DNA of 14,660 nucleotides from Lachnospiraceae bacterium (GTDB lineage Bacteria; Bacillota_A; Clostridia; Lachnospirales; Lachnospiraceae). Made by a program: the position numbers and the translations under genes. This document shows, in pieces, positions 6,681-13,695 of this stretch (position 1 is its first letter; each line of letters starts with the position of its first letter). The stretch is from the NCBI GenBank assembly GCA_017435025.1, contig JAFSFU010000266.1, positions 1 to 14,660 of the forward strand. The letters are read 5' to 3'. Under the pieces are notes generated by a model that was not told the origin of the DNA, made no database searches, and was given only the letters and a program-made list of their open reading frames with translations.

Positions 6681-7238
6681 ATGAAGGGACTGTATGAATG
6701 GATTCGAAATCTGGTTGGTTTTCTGGTTTTTATGTCCATGATCTTGAATCTCCTTCCTGATCGCAGCTATGAGAAATACATTCGGCTGTTTGCAGGAACG
6801 GTGCTGATTCTACTGGTGTTTGGGCCGCTCAAAAAGGACGGGGAACTGGAAATGCAGATGGCCAGGGTATTTGAACGGATAACCTTTCAGAATGACGTAT
6901 CTTTGCTTCGAAGGGAGATGGAAGATCTGGATGGAAGGCAAACGCACCGGTTGATCGAGGCTTATATGGAAATCGCAGAGGAGAATGTCAGACGATTGGT
7001 GATGGAACAGGATTTGGAATGCCGTTCTGTGAATGTTGAGTTTGACCAAACAATAAAAAGTGAGAACTTTGGCGGGATCTTGAACATGGAGATCCGTCTG
7101 ATCGCAGCGGCACCAGATGAATGGGAGCAGAGAGCAGAGATCAACCGCCGGATCCCGATATTGAAAAGAAAGATAGGAGAATATTATGGACTGGAAGAAC
7201 ATGACATTGCAGTCGTTTTGGAAACTGGGGAGGGATAA
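6681..7238 (+). CDS. spoIIIAF: stage III sporulation protein AF
   Basis: The 185-aa product fits the SpoIIIAF family: two N-terminal membrane spans (about 8-25 and 35-50) around the conserved link NLLPDRSYEKYIRLFAGTV (23-41), then a soluble domain facing the space between mother cell and forespore. In B. subtilis that domain has a ring-building-motif fold like those of SpoIIIAG and SpoIIIAH. The start is 3 bp after the spoIIIAE stop with only a weak AGGTG Shine-Dalgarno, which points to coupled translation. The last 53 bp overlap the start of spoIIIAG in another frame, the longest overlap in this operon. Confidence 0.92.
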   Translation: MKGLYEWIRNLVGFLVFMSMILNLLPDRSYEKYIRLFAGTVLILLVFGPLKKDGELEMQMARVFERITFQNDVSLLRREMEDLDGRQTHRLIEAYMEIAEENVRRLVMEQDLECRSVNVEFDQTIKSENFGGILNMEIRLIAAAPDEWEQRAEINRRIPILKRKIGEYYGLEEHDIAVVLETGEG

Positions 7239-7647
7239 GCTGGTCTTCATCTTCTGTGCGGGACTTCTGCTGTTCATTCTTGCATTGCCGACAGAAAAGA
7301 AGACGTCCAACGTCTCAGGAGAGATAGAAGGAACGGTGGAGAAAATAAACGTTGGGGAAAACGATCATGAGGCAGAACTGGAGGATCGGATTCGGACCAT
7401 TTTAGAAGGGGTTGAGGGAGTCGGCCGGGTGGATGTAATGGTGGGGACAGCCACACCGCAGATGGATGGATATGCCGCATTTGAACAGGAAGCATATCCG
7501 GAGGTGACGGGGGTAGTCATCAGTGCCGATGGAGGAGGAAGTCAATTGGTGAAAAATGAAATATCTCAGGCCATGGAGGCATTATTCGGGATTCCTTCAC
7601 ATAAGATAAAAGTATTAAAGCGGGTGAAAAAGGAGTCTGAGGAATGA
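7186..7647 (+). CDS. spoIIIAG: stage III sporulation protein AG, compact form
   Basis: SpoIIIAG forms the large oligomeric ring of the mother cell-forespore channel in B. subtilis. This protein has 153 aa against about 229 in B. subtilis. It shows a short cytoplasmic N-terminus, one membrane span (about 19-35, LVFIFCAGLLLFILALP), a linker, and a ring-building domain at 61-146 with the family patterns ILEGVEGVGRVDVMV (72-86), VTGVVISADGG (107-117) and PSHKIKVLKR (137-146). Between the first two patterns only about 20 residues remain. In B. subtilis a long Thr/Lys/Glu-rich insertion sits there and builds the beta-triangle. AGGAG lies 6 nt before the ATG at 7186; an ATG at 7201 has a weaker site. 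The reading frame shows no break, so the shortness looks genuine rather than a frameshift. Confidence 0.9.
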   Translation: MDWKNMTLQSFWKLGRDKLVFIFCAGLLLFILALPTEKKTSNVSGEIEGTVEKINVGENDHEAELEDRIRTILEGVEGVGRVDVMVGTATPQMDGYAAFEQEAYPEVTGVVISADGGGSQLVKNEISQAMEALFGIPSHKIKVLKRVKKESEE

Positions 7648-8252
7648 AACGTATATTCAGAAGGAACCAGATCATTATCACAACTCTGGCAGTCATGATC
7701 GCGGCGGCCGGTTACATGAACTATTCTGTAAAAAAAGAAGTTGTAGGTGCAGAAGTCTATGAGGCAGGTGTGATGGAGATTTCCGATGAGGATCTGCTGG
7801 CAGAAAACCAGATTTCGGATCCTGCCACAGTTGAAGATCTGGAGATCAGCATCGACAGCCCAGGAGAAGCAGTACTTACCAGTGGGACCAGTGTCTCCGA
7901 GTACATAGCAGGTGTGCAGCTCGGCAGAGAACAGGTTCGTGCGAAGAATAAAGAGACTTTGATGGAGATGATCGGAAGTGATCAGATCGCCGAGGCGGAT
8001 AAACAGGCGGTGATCCAGAGCATGATCCGGATGACAGAGGTTGCAGAAAAAGAAAATGCGGCTGAGACACTATTGCAGGCCAAAGGATTTGTGGACCCGG
8101 TGGTCAGTATCACCGATGGAAAGGTAGATGTTGTCATCAATGCGACCTCCATTACCGATCCGGAACGGGCGCAGATCGAAGATATTGTAAAGCGTAAGAC
8201 TGAGGTGGAAGCGGATGGCATTGTGATCACACTGATGGAGTTGGCAGAATAA
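7644..8252 (+). CDS. spoIIIAH: stage III sporulation protein AH
   Basis: SpoIIIAH spans the mother-cell membrane and, through an extracellular YscJ/FliF-like domain, docks with forespore SpoIIQ in B. subtilis. The 202-aa protein has one membrane span at about 9-24 (QIIITTLAVMIAAAGY), an acidic, variable linker (40-85) and a C-terminal domain at 90-200. Family patterns there include SMIRMTEVAEKENAAETLLQ (126-145) and VDVVINATSITDPERAQIED (161-180). It overlaps spoIIIAG by an ATGA. It is the last gene of the operon; no conventional U-tract terminator follows, only the inverted repeats in the next gap. The forespore partner is not in this window. Confidence 0.95.
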   Translation: MKRIFRRNQIIITTLAVMIAAAGYMNYSVKKEVVGAEVYEAGVMEISDEDLLAENQISDPATVEDLEISIDSPGEAVLTSGTSVSEYIAGVQLGREQVRAKNKETLMEMIGSDQIAEADKQAVIQSMIRMTEVAEKENAAETLLQAKGFVDPVVSITDGKVDVVINATSITDPERAQIEDIVKRKTEVEADGIVITLMELAE

Positions 8253-8300
8253 ATGTTTTGCGTATCAAAACTTTATGGAAAAAGCCTAGGCAAAACATTT
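8251..8300. repeat. perfect 11-bp inverted repeat after spoIIIAH
   Basis: AAATGTTTTGC (8251-8261) is repeated in reverse complement as GCAAAACATTT (8290-8300), with 28 nt between. The left arm begins within the spoIIIAH stop codon and the right arm covers part of the next gene's -35 element. No T tract follows, so it is not a classic terminator. An alternative small hairpin, GTTTTG (8255-8260) with CAAAAC (8266-8271), would compete for the left arm. Confidence 0.8.
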
Positions 8301-8315
8301 GAATTATGATATGAT
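8287..8315 (+). promoter_or_regulatory. sigma-A promoter with extended -10 for the Asp23 gene
   Basis: TAGGCA (8287-8292; 4 of 6 consensus bases) and TATGAT (8310-8315; 5 of 6) are 17 bp apart. A TG at 8307-8308 supplies an extended -10. Transcription would start near 8322, about 39 bp before the GTG start. An overlapping TATGAT at 8305-8310 lacks a well-placed -35. Confidence 0.6.
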
Positions 8316-8333
8316 ATTCACATATATCATAAT
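8303..8333. repeat. perfect 10-bp inverted repeat over the Asp23 promoter
   Basis: ATTATGATAT (8303-8312) and ATATCATAAT (8324-8333) are exact reverse complements around an 11-nt centre. The repeat covers the -10 box and the expected transcription start, the usual position of a repressor operator. AT-richness makes chance palindromes more likely here, so a regulatory role is only suggested. Confidence 0.7.
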
Positions 8334-8360
8334 TTATTTGGATTGCAGGAGGTAATTGTT

Positions 8361-8744
8361 GTGGCAGCAGAGACAGAGAGAAGCATTCATAAGGTATATG
8401 AAAAAGATCAGATTGGTGAAGTGCAGATTGCTGACGAAGTCGTAGCAATTATTGCCGGTCTGGCAGCGACAGAGGTTGAAGGCGTGGATTCCCTCGCAGG
8501 AAATATGAGCAATGAACTGGTTGGAAAACTGGGAATGAAGAATCTTTCCAAAGGTGTGAAAGTGGAAGTGACTGAGGAGCATGTTTCCGTGAATATGTCC
8601 TTAAACTTAAAGTATGGTTACAGCATTCCGAAGGTATGCGAAAAAGTTCAGGATAAAGTAAAAAATGCGATCGAAAATATGACAGGTTTGAATGTACTGG
8701 ACGTTAATATCAAGATTGCCGGAATCAACGTGGAAGACCACTAA
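8361..8744 (+). CDS. Asp23/Gls24 family envelope stress response protein (YqhY-like)
   Basis: This is a 127-aa cytoplasmic protein of the Asp23/Gls24 family. The B. subtilis relative at this locus, YqhY, lies next to accBC and is linked to acetyl-CoA carboxylase regulation; staphylococcal Asp23 responds to alkaline and envelope stress. Visible patterns are GEVQIADEVVAIIAGLAATE (start at about 19), the glycine/asparagine-rich middle typical of the family, VKVEVTEEHVSVNMSLNLKY and the C-terminal VLDVNIKIAGINVED. The start is a GTG at 8361, chosen because AGGAGG (8347-8352) ends 8 nt before it; an in-frame TTG at 8343 overlaps that site and can be excluded. It has its own promoter and terminator, so it looks monocistronic although it sits next to nusB. 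Confidence 0.92.
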   Translation: MAAETERSIHKVYEKDQIGEVQIADEVVAIIAGLAATEVEGVDSLAGNMSNELVGKLGMKNLSKGVKVEVTEEHVSVNMSLNLKYGYSIPKVCEKVQDKVKNAIENMTGLNVLDVNIKIAGINVEDH

Positions 8745-8772
8745 GATCGGAACAACGAAATAGGGAAAGCAG

Positions 8773-8808
8773 AAACAGGAAACTTTGGATACAGGGTTTC
8801 CTGTTTTT
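8773..8808 (+). terminator. intrinsic terminator after the Asp23 gene
   Basis: An 11-bp perfect stem, AAACAGGAAAC (8773-8783) with GTTTCCTGTTT (8796-8806), has a 12-nt loop and continues into a T run (8804-8808). It starts 28 bp after the stop of the Asp23 gene and separates it from the nusB operon. Confidence 0.92.
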
Positions 8809-8827
8809 CGTTTATATGATTAAGGTC

Positions 8828-8856
8828 TTGTGGAAATATACATTTTCATGTATAAT
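8828..8856 (+). promoter_or_regulatory. sigma-A promoter for the nusB operon
   Basis: TTGTGG (8828-8833) and a perfect TATAAT (8851-8856) are separated by 17 bp. This lies 45 bp before the nusB ATG and directly after the preceding terminator. It is the only promoter I can see for the compact nusB-to-nadK gene series. Confidence 0.68.
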
Positions 8857-8901
8857 CTGAAGATAGATAAGTATGCTTTTTAGATAAATGGAGGTAGCCC
8901 A

Positions 8902-9348
8902 ATGACCAGAAGAGAAGCGCGTGAACATTGCTTTAAAATGTTATTTTGTCAGGATTTCCACCCGGCAGAGGAAAAAGAGCAGCAGCTGGAATGGTACTTT
9001 GATGCACCGGTTGAAGATGTGACCACAAAAGACGGAATTGATGAGATCCTTCACAAAGTGGATGCATCCGATGCAGACAAAGAATACCTGGAAGAGAAGG
9101 TAGAGAAAATTATGGCTCTGATTCCGGAGCTGGATGAGGAGATCGATAAGGTTGCTGAGGGCTGGAAGATCAACCGTATGGGTAAGGTCGAACTGACAAT
9201 TCTTCGTCTCGCTGTATATGAGATGAAGAAGGACGAAGAGATTCCGGAGAAGGTTGCGATCAACGAAGCCGTTGAACTGGCAAAGAAGTTCGGCGGAGAT
9301 GAAGCTCCGGCGTTTGTAAACGGAATTCTTGCAAAACTGATCGGTTAA
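8902..9348 (+). CDS. nusB: transcription antitermination factor NusB
   Basis: NusB binds boxA RNA together with NusE (ribosomal protein S10) and supports antitermination and processing of rRNA operons. The protein is 148 aa and all helical in character. It has the family N-terminus TRREAREHCFKMLFCQDF and the conserved C-terminal half: WKINRMGKVELTILRLAVYE near 92-111, then EIPEKVAINEAVELAKKFGG (113-132) and AFVNGILAKL. An insertion of acidic residues (about 20-55) is longer than in E. coli, as is common in Clostridia. GGAGGT lies 6 nt before the ATG. It is the first gene of the operon, and its TAA overlaps an ATG in the xseA frame. Confidence 0.97.
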   Translation: MTRREAREHCFKMLFCQDFHPAEEKEQQLEWYFDAPVEDVTTKDGIDEILHKVDASDADKEYLEEKVEKIMALIPELDEEIDKVAEGWKINRMGKVELTILRLAVYEMKKDEEIPEKVAINEAVELAKKFGGDEAPAFVNGILAKLIG

Positions 9349-9383
9349 TGAGTCCGGAGTTGCTTTCGGACAGAGGAGTCAAA

Positions 9384-10664
9384 ATGGCGAGTGTTTATTC
9401 TGTTACGCAAGTTAACTCATATATTAAAAATATGTTTTCTCAGGACTTCCTTCTTCGCCGTCTTTCGGTAAAGGGGGAAGTTTCAAACTGCAAATATCAC
9501 ACATCCGGGCACATTTACTTCACGCTGAAAGATGGCGGAGGTACGCTGGCCGCAGTGATGTTTGCGGGGCAGAGGCGGGGACTGAAATTCCGTCTCGAAG
9601 AAGGACAGCAGGTGGTTGTCAAAGGAACGGTCGATGTGTATGAGCGGGATGGAAAATACCAGCTTTATGCATCGGAGATCGAGCTTGCAGGACGCGGTGA
9701 CCTGTATGTGAAATTTGAAAAATTATTCCGGGAACTGCAGGATATGGGAATGTTTGATGCCCAGTATAAACGCCCGATCCCGAAATATGCGAAGACAGTC
9801 GGAATCGTTACAGCGTCGACCGGTGCGGCAGTCCGCGATATTATCAATATCAGCAAACGGAGAAATCCGTATGTACAGCTAGTGCTTTATCCGGCTCTGG
9901 TGCAGGGAGAAGGTGCCAGGGACAGTATTGTAAACGGAATTCGCACACTGGATCGTATGGGATTGGATGTGCTGATCGTGGGTCGCGGCGGCGGCTCCAT
10001 TGAAGACCTTTGGGCATTCAATGAGGAAGCGGTGGCACGGGCCATTTTTGCATGCAATACACCGGTGATCTCAGCGGTGGGACATGAAACTGATGTGACA
10101 ATATCCGATTATGTGGCAGATCTAAGGGCACCGACTCCGTCTGCGGCGGCAGAACTGGCGGTGTTCGATTATGAAAGATTTGTTGCAGATATTGATGCAA
10201 GAAAACGCAAACTGGATCGTGAGATGGGATTTTTCCTGGATCAGGTGAAAGGGCGATTAAAACACGACGAATTAAAGATCACGCTGTATCATCCACAGAA
10301 CATCATCAACGAAAAGCGTCAGCTCTTGGCCAATATGGAAGATGGGCTGAACCGGATGATGCATGCGATGGTGGATCAGTATCAGCAGGAAACGAGAACC
10401 AGAGAAGAATGGATGTCCCGGAAAATGGAGCGCAGACTGGAGGATGACAAAAAACGTCTTGCAGTGATCAGCGGAACCATGTGGGGATTGTCACCGCTTA
10501 AGAAGCTGAGTCAGGGATACGGATTTGTGACCGATGCGAAGGGAGATCGGCTTGCGTCGATCAAACAGGCGCCGGTGGGCAGCCGGATCCATGTGCAGGT
10601 GGCGGACGGTAAATTGACAGCAGCAGTCGAGGAGAGACAGGAGGCAGAAGGTTGGAAGAATTAA
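9384..10664 (+). CDS. xseA: exodeoxyribonuclease VII large subunit
   Basis: XseA is the catalytic subunit of exonuclease VII, which degrades single-stranded DNA from both ends to short oligonucleotides with several XseB subunits bound. The 426-aa protein has an N-terminal OB-fold domain (about 5-100: VSNCKYHTSGHIYFTLKDGG, then GKYQLYASEIE). The catalytic domain contains VGIVTASTGAAVRDI, LYPALVQGEGA, VGRGGGSIEDLWAFNEE and ISAVGHETDVTISDYVADLR-APTPSAAAE. A coiled-coil region and the C-terminal LSPLKKLSQGYGFV follow. The frame is open from an ATG at 9348 that overlaps the nusB stop, but AGAGGAG sits 5 nt before the ATG at 9384, which gives the typical N-terminus (MASVYSVTQVNSYIKNMF). Confidence 0.96.
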   Translation: MASVYSVTQVNSYIKNMFSQDFLLRRLSVKGEVSNCKYHTSGHIYFTLKDGGGTLAAVMFAGQRRGLKFRLEEGQQVVVKGTVDVYERDGKYQLYASEIELAGRGDLYVKFEKLFRELQDMGMFDAQYKRPIPKYAKTVGIVTASTGAAVRDIINISKRRNPYVQLVLYPALVQGEGARDSIVNGIRTLDRMGLDVLIVGRGGGSIEDLWAFNEEAVARAIFACNTPVISAVGHETDVTISDYVADLRAPTPSAAAELAVFDYERFVADIDARKRKLDREMGFFLDQVKGRLKHDELKITLYHPQNIINEKRQLLANMEDGLNRMMHAMVDQYQQETRTREEWMSRKMERRLEDDKKRLAVISGTMWGLSPLKKLSQGYGFVTDAKGDRLASIKQAPVGSRIHVQVADGKLTAAVEERQEAEGWKN

Positions 10665-10912
10665 AGAAGAACGGCGCAAATGCTGAGAATGAACTGGATA
10701 CAATGACCATCGAAGAGACCTTCGCGGCCCTGGATGAGCTGATCGACAAGCTGGAAAGCGGCCGTGGTTCCCTGGAAGATGCGTTTAAGAACTATGAAAA
10801 AGGCATGAAGCTTGTAAAGAGCTGCAATGATAAAATAGAAACAATTGAAAAGCAGATTCTGATCCTGAATGGAGGACCGGTGGAGGATGAGGAAGATGTT
10901 GTGCACTTTTAA
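10652..10912 (+). CDS. xseB: exodeoxyribonuclease VII small subunit
   Basis: XseB binds the long helix of XseA to form active exonuclease VII. The 86-aa product shows the family core TIEETFAALDELIDKLESGR (19-38) followed by GSLEDAFKNYEKGMKLVKSC, a two-helix hairpin, and an acidic tail (EDEEDVVHF). The start codon appears to be TTG at 10652. GGAGG (10640-10644) lies 7 nt upstream, and no suitable ATG occurs before the conserved core except Met18, which is too close to it. The gene overlaps the end of xseA by 13 bp and the start of ispA by 17 bp, so the three are likely translated in a coupled way. Confidence 0.93.
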   Translation: MEELKKNGANAENELDTMTIEETFAALDELIDKLESGRGSLEDAFKNYEKGMKLVKSCNDKIETIEKQILILNGGPVEDEEDVVHF

Positions 10913-11789
10913 AGAACAGATGAAACAGGCCGTGGCAGAGACCGAGGCGATCGTATATTCCTATCTGCCGGCAGAAGAGGGACACCAGAAGACGATTTTT
11001 GAGGCGATGAATTACAGCATGCAGGCCGGCGGAAAGCGCCTTCGCCCGCTGCTGATGTATGAAGTTTATAAAATGTTTGGCGGAAACGGCAAGGAGATCG
11101 AGCCGTTTATGGCTGCTATCGAGATGATCCATACTTCATCCCTGATCCATGACGATCTTCCGTGCATGGACAACGATGAACTGCGTCGCGGAAAGCCAAC
11201 AACCTGGAAGGTTTACGGCTATGATATGGCTGTACTTGCAGGTGATGCGCTTATGATCTTTGCGTTTGAAACATCAGCGAAAGCGCTTGCCCTTGGTGCG
11301 GATGCGGCAGCTGTGGTGAAAGCGATGGGTATTCTGGCACAGAAGACCGGTATTTACGGCATGATCGGCGGTCAGACTGTGGATGTGGAACTGACAGGAA
11401 AGCCGGTTCCGAGAGAAAAGCTGGATTTCATTTACCGTTTAAAGACCGGCGCACTTTTAGAGGCGTCTATGATGATCGGTGCTGTTCTTGCCGGTGCGAC
11501 TGACGAACAGGTGAAAACCGTGGAATCCATTGCGGCCAGTGTTGGCCTTGCATTCCAGATTCAGGATGATATCCTGGATGTGACAAGTACTGCAGAGGTG
11601 CTGGGAAAACCGGTACTGAGCGATGAAAAGAACAGTAAAACAACGTATGTGACACTGGAGGGTCTGGAGAAGGCGAAAACAGATGTGAAAGCAATCTCCG
11701 ATCGTGCCAGAGAAGAGCTTGCCGGACTTCCGGGCGAAAAAGAATTCTTAAGCCAGCTGATCGAAATGCTGGTAAATCGGGAGAATTAA
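10896..11789 (+). CDS. ispA: farnesyl diphosphate synthase (geranyltranstransferase) IspA
   Basis: IspA condenses isopentenyl diphosphate with dimethylallyl and geranyl diphosphate to give farnesyl diphosphate, the precursor of undecaprenyl carrier lipid and quinones. From the start used here the protein has 297 aa. Hallmarks are GGKRLRPLL (45-53), the first aspartate-rich motif DDLPCMD (86-92; the DDx4D form of bacterial FPP synthases), GGQTVDVE (158-165), the second motif FQIQDDILD (220-228) and SDEKNSKTTYVTL (242-254). ATGs also occur at 10869 and 10887. I chose 10896 because GGAGG (10882-10886) is 9 nt before it and FKEQM then falls where relatives begin. Strict product length (C15 or longer) is inferred from the motifs. 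Confidence 0.92.
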   Translation: MLCTFKEQMKQAVAETEAIVYSYLPAEEGHQKTIFEAMNYSMQAGGKRLRPLLMYEVYKMFGGNGKEIEPFMAAIEMIHTSSLIHDDLPCMDNDELRRGKPTTWKVYGYDMAVLAGDALMIFAFETSAKALALGADAAAVVKAMGILAQKTGIYGMIGGQTVDVELTGKPVPREKLDFIYRLKTGALLEASMMIGAVLAGATDEQVKTVESIAASVGLAFQIQDDILDVTSTAEVLGKPVLSDEKNSKTTYVTLEGLEKAKTDVKAISDRAREELAGLPGEKEFLSQLIEMLVNREN

Positions 11790-11814
11790 CGGCAATACAA
11801 AGGAGCTGGATGCC

Positions 11815-13695
11815 ATGCTACTTGAGAAAATAGAACAGTCTTCGGACATTAAGAAATTAAAAGAAGAAGAATATCCGGTGCTGGCTCAGGAGATCCGTAA
11901 CTTTTTGTTGGAGAAGATCAGTAAAACCGGTGGCCATCTGGCCTCCAACCTGGGCGTTGTGGAGCTGACAATGGCTCTGCATCTGGCGTTTGATCTGCCG
12001 AAGGATAAGATTGTCTGGGACGTGGGACACCAGTCCTATACCCATAAAATCTTAAGCGGACGCAGGGACGGATTTAATGATTTAAGACAATTCGGCGGTA
12101 TGAGCGGCTTCCCGAAACGAAAGGAAAGCCCTTATGATGCATTTGATACAGGACACAGTTCCACCTCCATCTCAGCAGGACTGGGCATCGCCCAGGCGAG
12201 AGATATTCTGGGCGACAATTATTCGGTCATTTCCGTCATCGGTGACGGTGCGCTGACCGGCGGTATGGCTTATGAGGCTCTCAACAATGCGGCGCAGATG
12301 GAAAAGAACTTTATTATCATTCTGAATGATAATGAAATGTCCATTTCTGAAAATGTGGGAGGAATGTCCTCCTATTTAAGCAGTATCCGCACGAAGGAGA
12401 GCTATGCGAACCTGAAAAAGGGTGTGGAGAAGGCACTGGATGCGATCCCGTTGGTGGGTGCCGGTCTGAAAAACAGTGTATATATGCTGAAAAACAGTAT
12501 CAAACAATTTGTTGTACCGGGAATGCTGTTTGAGGATATGGGAATCACCTATTTAGGTCCGGTGGACGGCCATGACGTAAAAGCGATGGTCCGTGTGCTG
12601 AAGGAGGCAAAAAGGGTGCGCCATGCGGTTGTGGTTCATGTGATCACCAAGAAGGGCAAAGGCTATGGTCCGGCGGAGGAAAATCCGGCCAGATTCCACG
12701 GTGTCGATGCCTTTGATGTGGCGACCGGAAAATCTATAAAAGAAAAGAAATATCCGAGTTATACCGATGTATTTTCGGAGAAGATGTGTGAGCTGGCCGG
12801 AAAGAATCCGAAACTGGTGGCTTTGACAGCGGCCATGCCGGATGGAACGGGACTCACGAAGTTTTCGAAACAGTATCCGAAGCGGTTCTTTGATGTGGGA
12901 ATTGCGGAGGGACATGAAGTGACCTCTGCGGCAGGAATGGCGTCTGCCGGATTGAAACCGGTGGTGGCGGTGTATTCCTCTTTCCTTCAGAGAGGTTACG
13001 ATCAGGTGCTTCATGATGTCTGTATCCAGGATCTGCCGGTTCTGTTTGCCATTGACCGCGCCGGTCTGGTAGGCAGTGACGGTGAGACCCATCAGGGTAT
13101 TTTTGATGTTTCGTTCCTGAGTCTGGTGCCGGGAATGAACATTATGGCTCCAAAGAATCTTTGGGAGCTGGAAAGCATGCTGGAATTCGGTGTGAACTTC
13201 GATAAACCGCTGGCGATCCGCTATCCGCGCGGACAGGCGTACCGTGGATTGGAAGAGTTTGCGGCTCCGGTGGAATACGGAAAAGCCGAGATGCTTTTTG
13301 AAGAAAAGGATATCGCCTTGTTCGCTCTGGGCAGTATGGTCAGCACAGGTGAACATGTGCGCGAGAAGTTAAAAGCAAAAGGATATTCCTGTACGTTAGT
13401 CAACGCAAGATTTGTGAAACCGTTTGATACGGAGATGATCGATCGTCTCTGTGAAAAGCACAAACTGATCGTGACAATGGAGGAGAATGTTCTCCGCGGC
13501 GGCATGGGAATGTGCATCACGAAATATATTCATGACAAATATCCGGGAATCCGCGTGATCCAGATCGCGCTGCCGGATGCTTATGTGGAACACGGAAATG
13601 TTACAGCGCTCCGCGAGATGCTGGGAATCGACAGTGATTCGGTCATCCGCAGGATCTTTTCGGAGTATTTGGATAAGGAGCAGCAGAATTCATGA
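11815..13695 (+). CDS. dxs: 1-deoxy-D-xylulose-5-phosphate synthase
   Basis: Dxs joins pyruvate and glyceraldehyde 3-phosphate with thiamine diphosphate, the first step of the MEP isoprenoid pathway that feeds IspA just upstream. The 626-aa protein is full length and transketolase-like. Features include the N-terminal GGHLASNLGVVELTMALH (39-56), DVGHQSYTHKIL (69-80) and GDGALTGGMAYEALNNA (143-159), which with LNDN (170-173) forms the thiamine diphosphate/Mg site. Next come GIAEGHEV with catalytic Glu365 (362-369), DRAGLVGSDGETHQGIFD (414-431) and YPRGQAYRG near 470. AGGAGC lies 8 nt before the ATG at 11815; an ATG at 11810 is out of frame. Its stop overlaps the tlyA start in ATGA. Confidence 0.97.
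   Translation: MLLEKIEQSSDIKKLKEEEYPVLAQEIRNFLLEKISKTGGHLASNLGVVELTMALHLAFDLPKDKIVWDVGHQSYTHKILSGRRDGFNDLRQFGGMSGFPKRKESPYDAFDTGHSSTSISAGLGIAQARDILGDNYSVISVIGDGALTGGMAYEALNNAAQMEKNFIIILNDNEMSISENVGGMSSYLSSIRTKESYANLKKGVEKALDAIPLVGAGLKNSVYMLKNSIKQFVVPGMLFEDMGITYLGPVDGHDVKAMVRVLKEAKRVRHAVVVHVITKKGKGYGPAEENPARFHGVDAFDVATGKSIKEKKYPSYTDVFSEKMCELAGKNPKLVALTAAMPDGTGLTKFSKQYPKRFFDVGIAEGHEVTSAAGMASAGLKPVVAVYSSFLQRGYDQVLHDVCIQDLPVLFAIDRAGLVGSDGETHQGIFDVSFLSLVPGMNIMAPKNLWELESMLEFGVNFDKPLAIRYPRGQAYRGLEEFAAPVEYGKAEMLFEEKDIALFALGSMVSTGEHVREKLKAKGYSCTLVNARFVKPFDTEMIDRLCEKHKLIVTMEENVLRGGMGMCITKYIHDKYPGIRVIQIALPDAYVEHGNVTALREMLGIDSDSVIRRIFSEYLDKEQQNS

Noticed and set aside
12898..12921. Dxs active-site segment reads GIAEGHEV where E. 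coli has IAEQHAV
   Set aside because: The catalytic glutamate is kept, and as I recall glycine at the Q position is common in clostridial Dxs, so this is not a sign of lost function.
12553..13356. 267-codon minus-strand open frame opposite dxs
   Set aside because: It is a shadow of dxs codon usage: His/Arg/Ser-rich, no Shine-Dalgarno, no recognisable domain, while dxs is full length and canonical.
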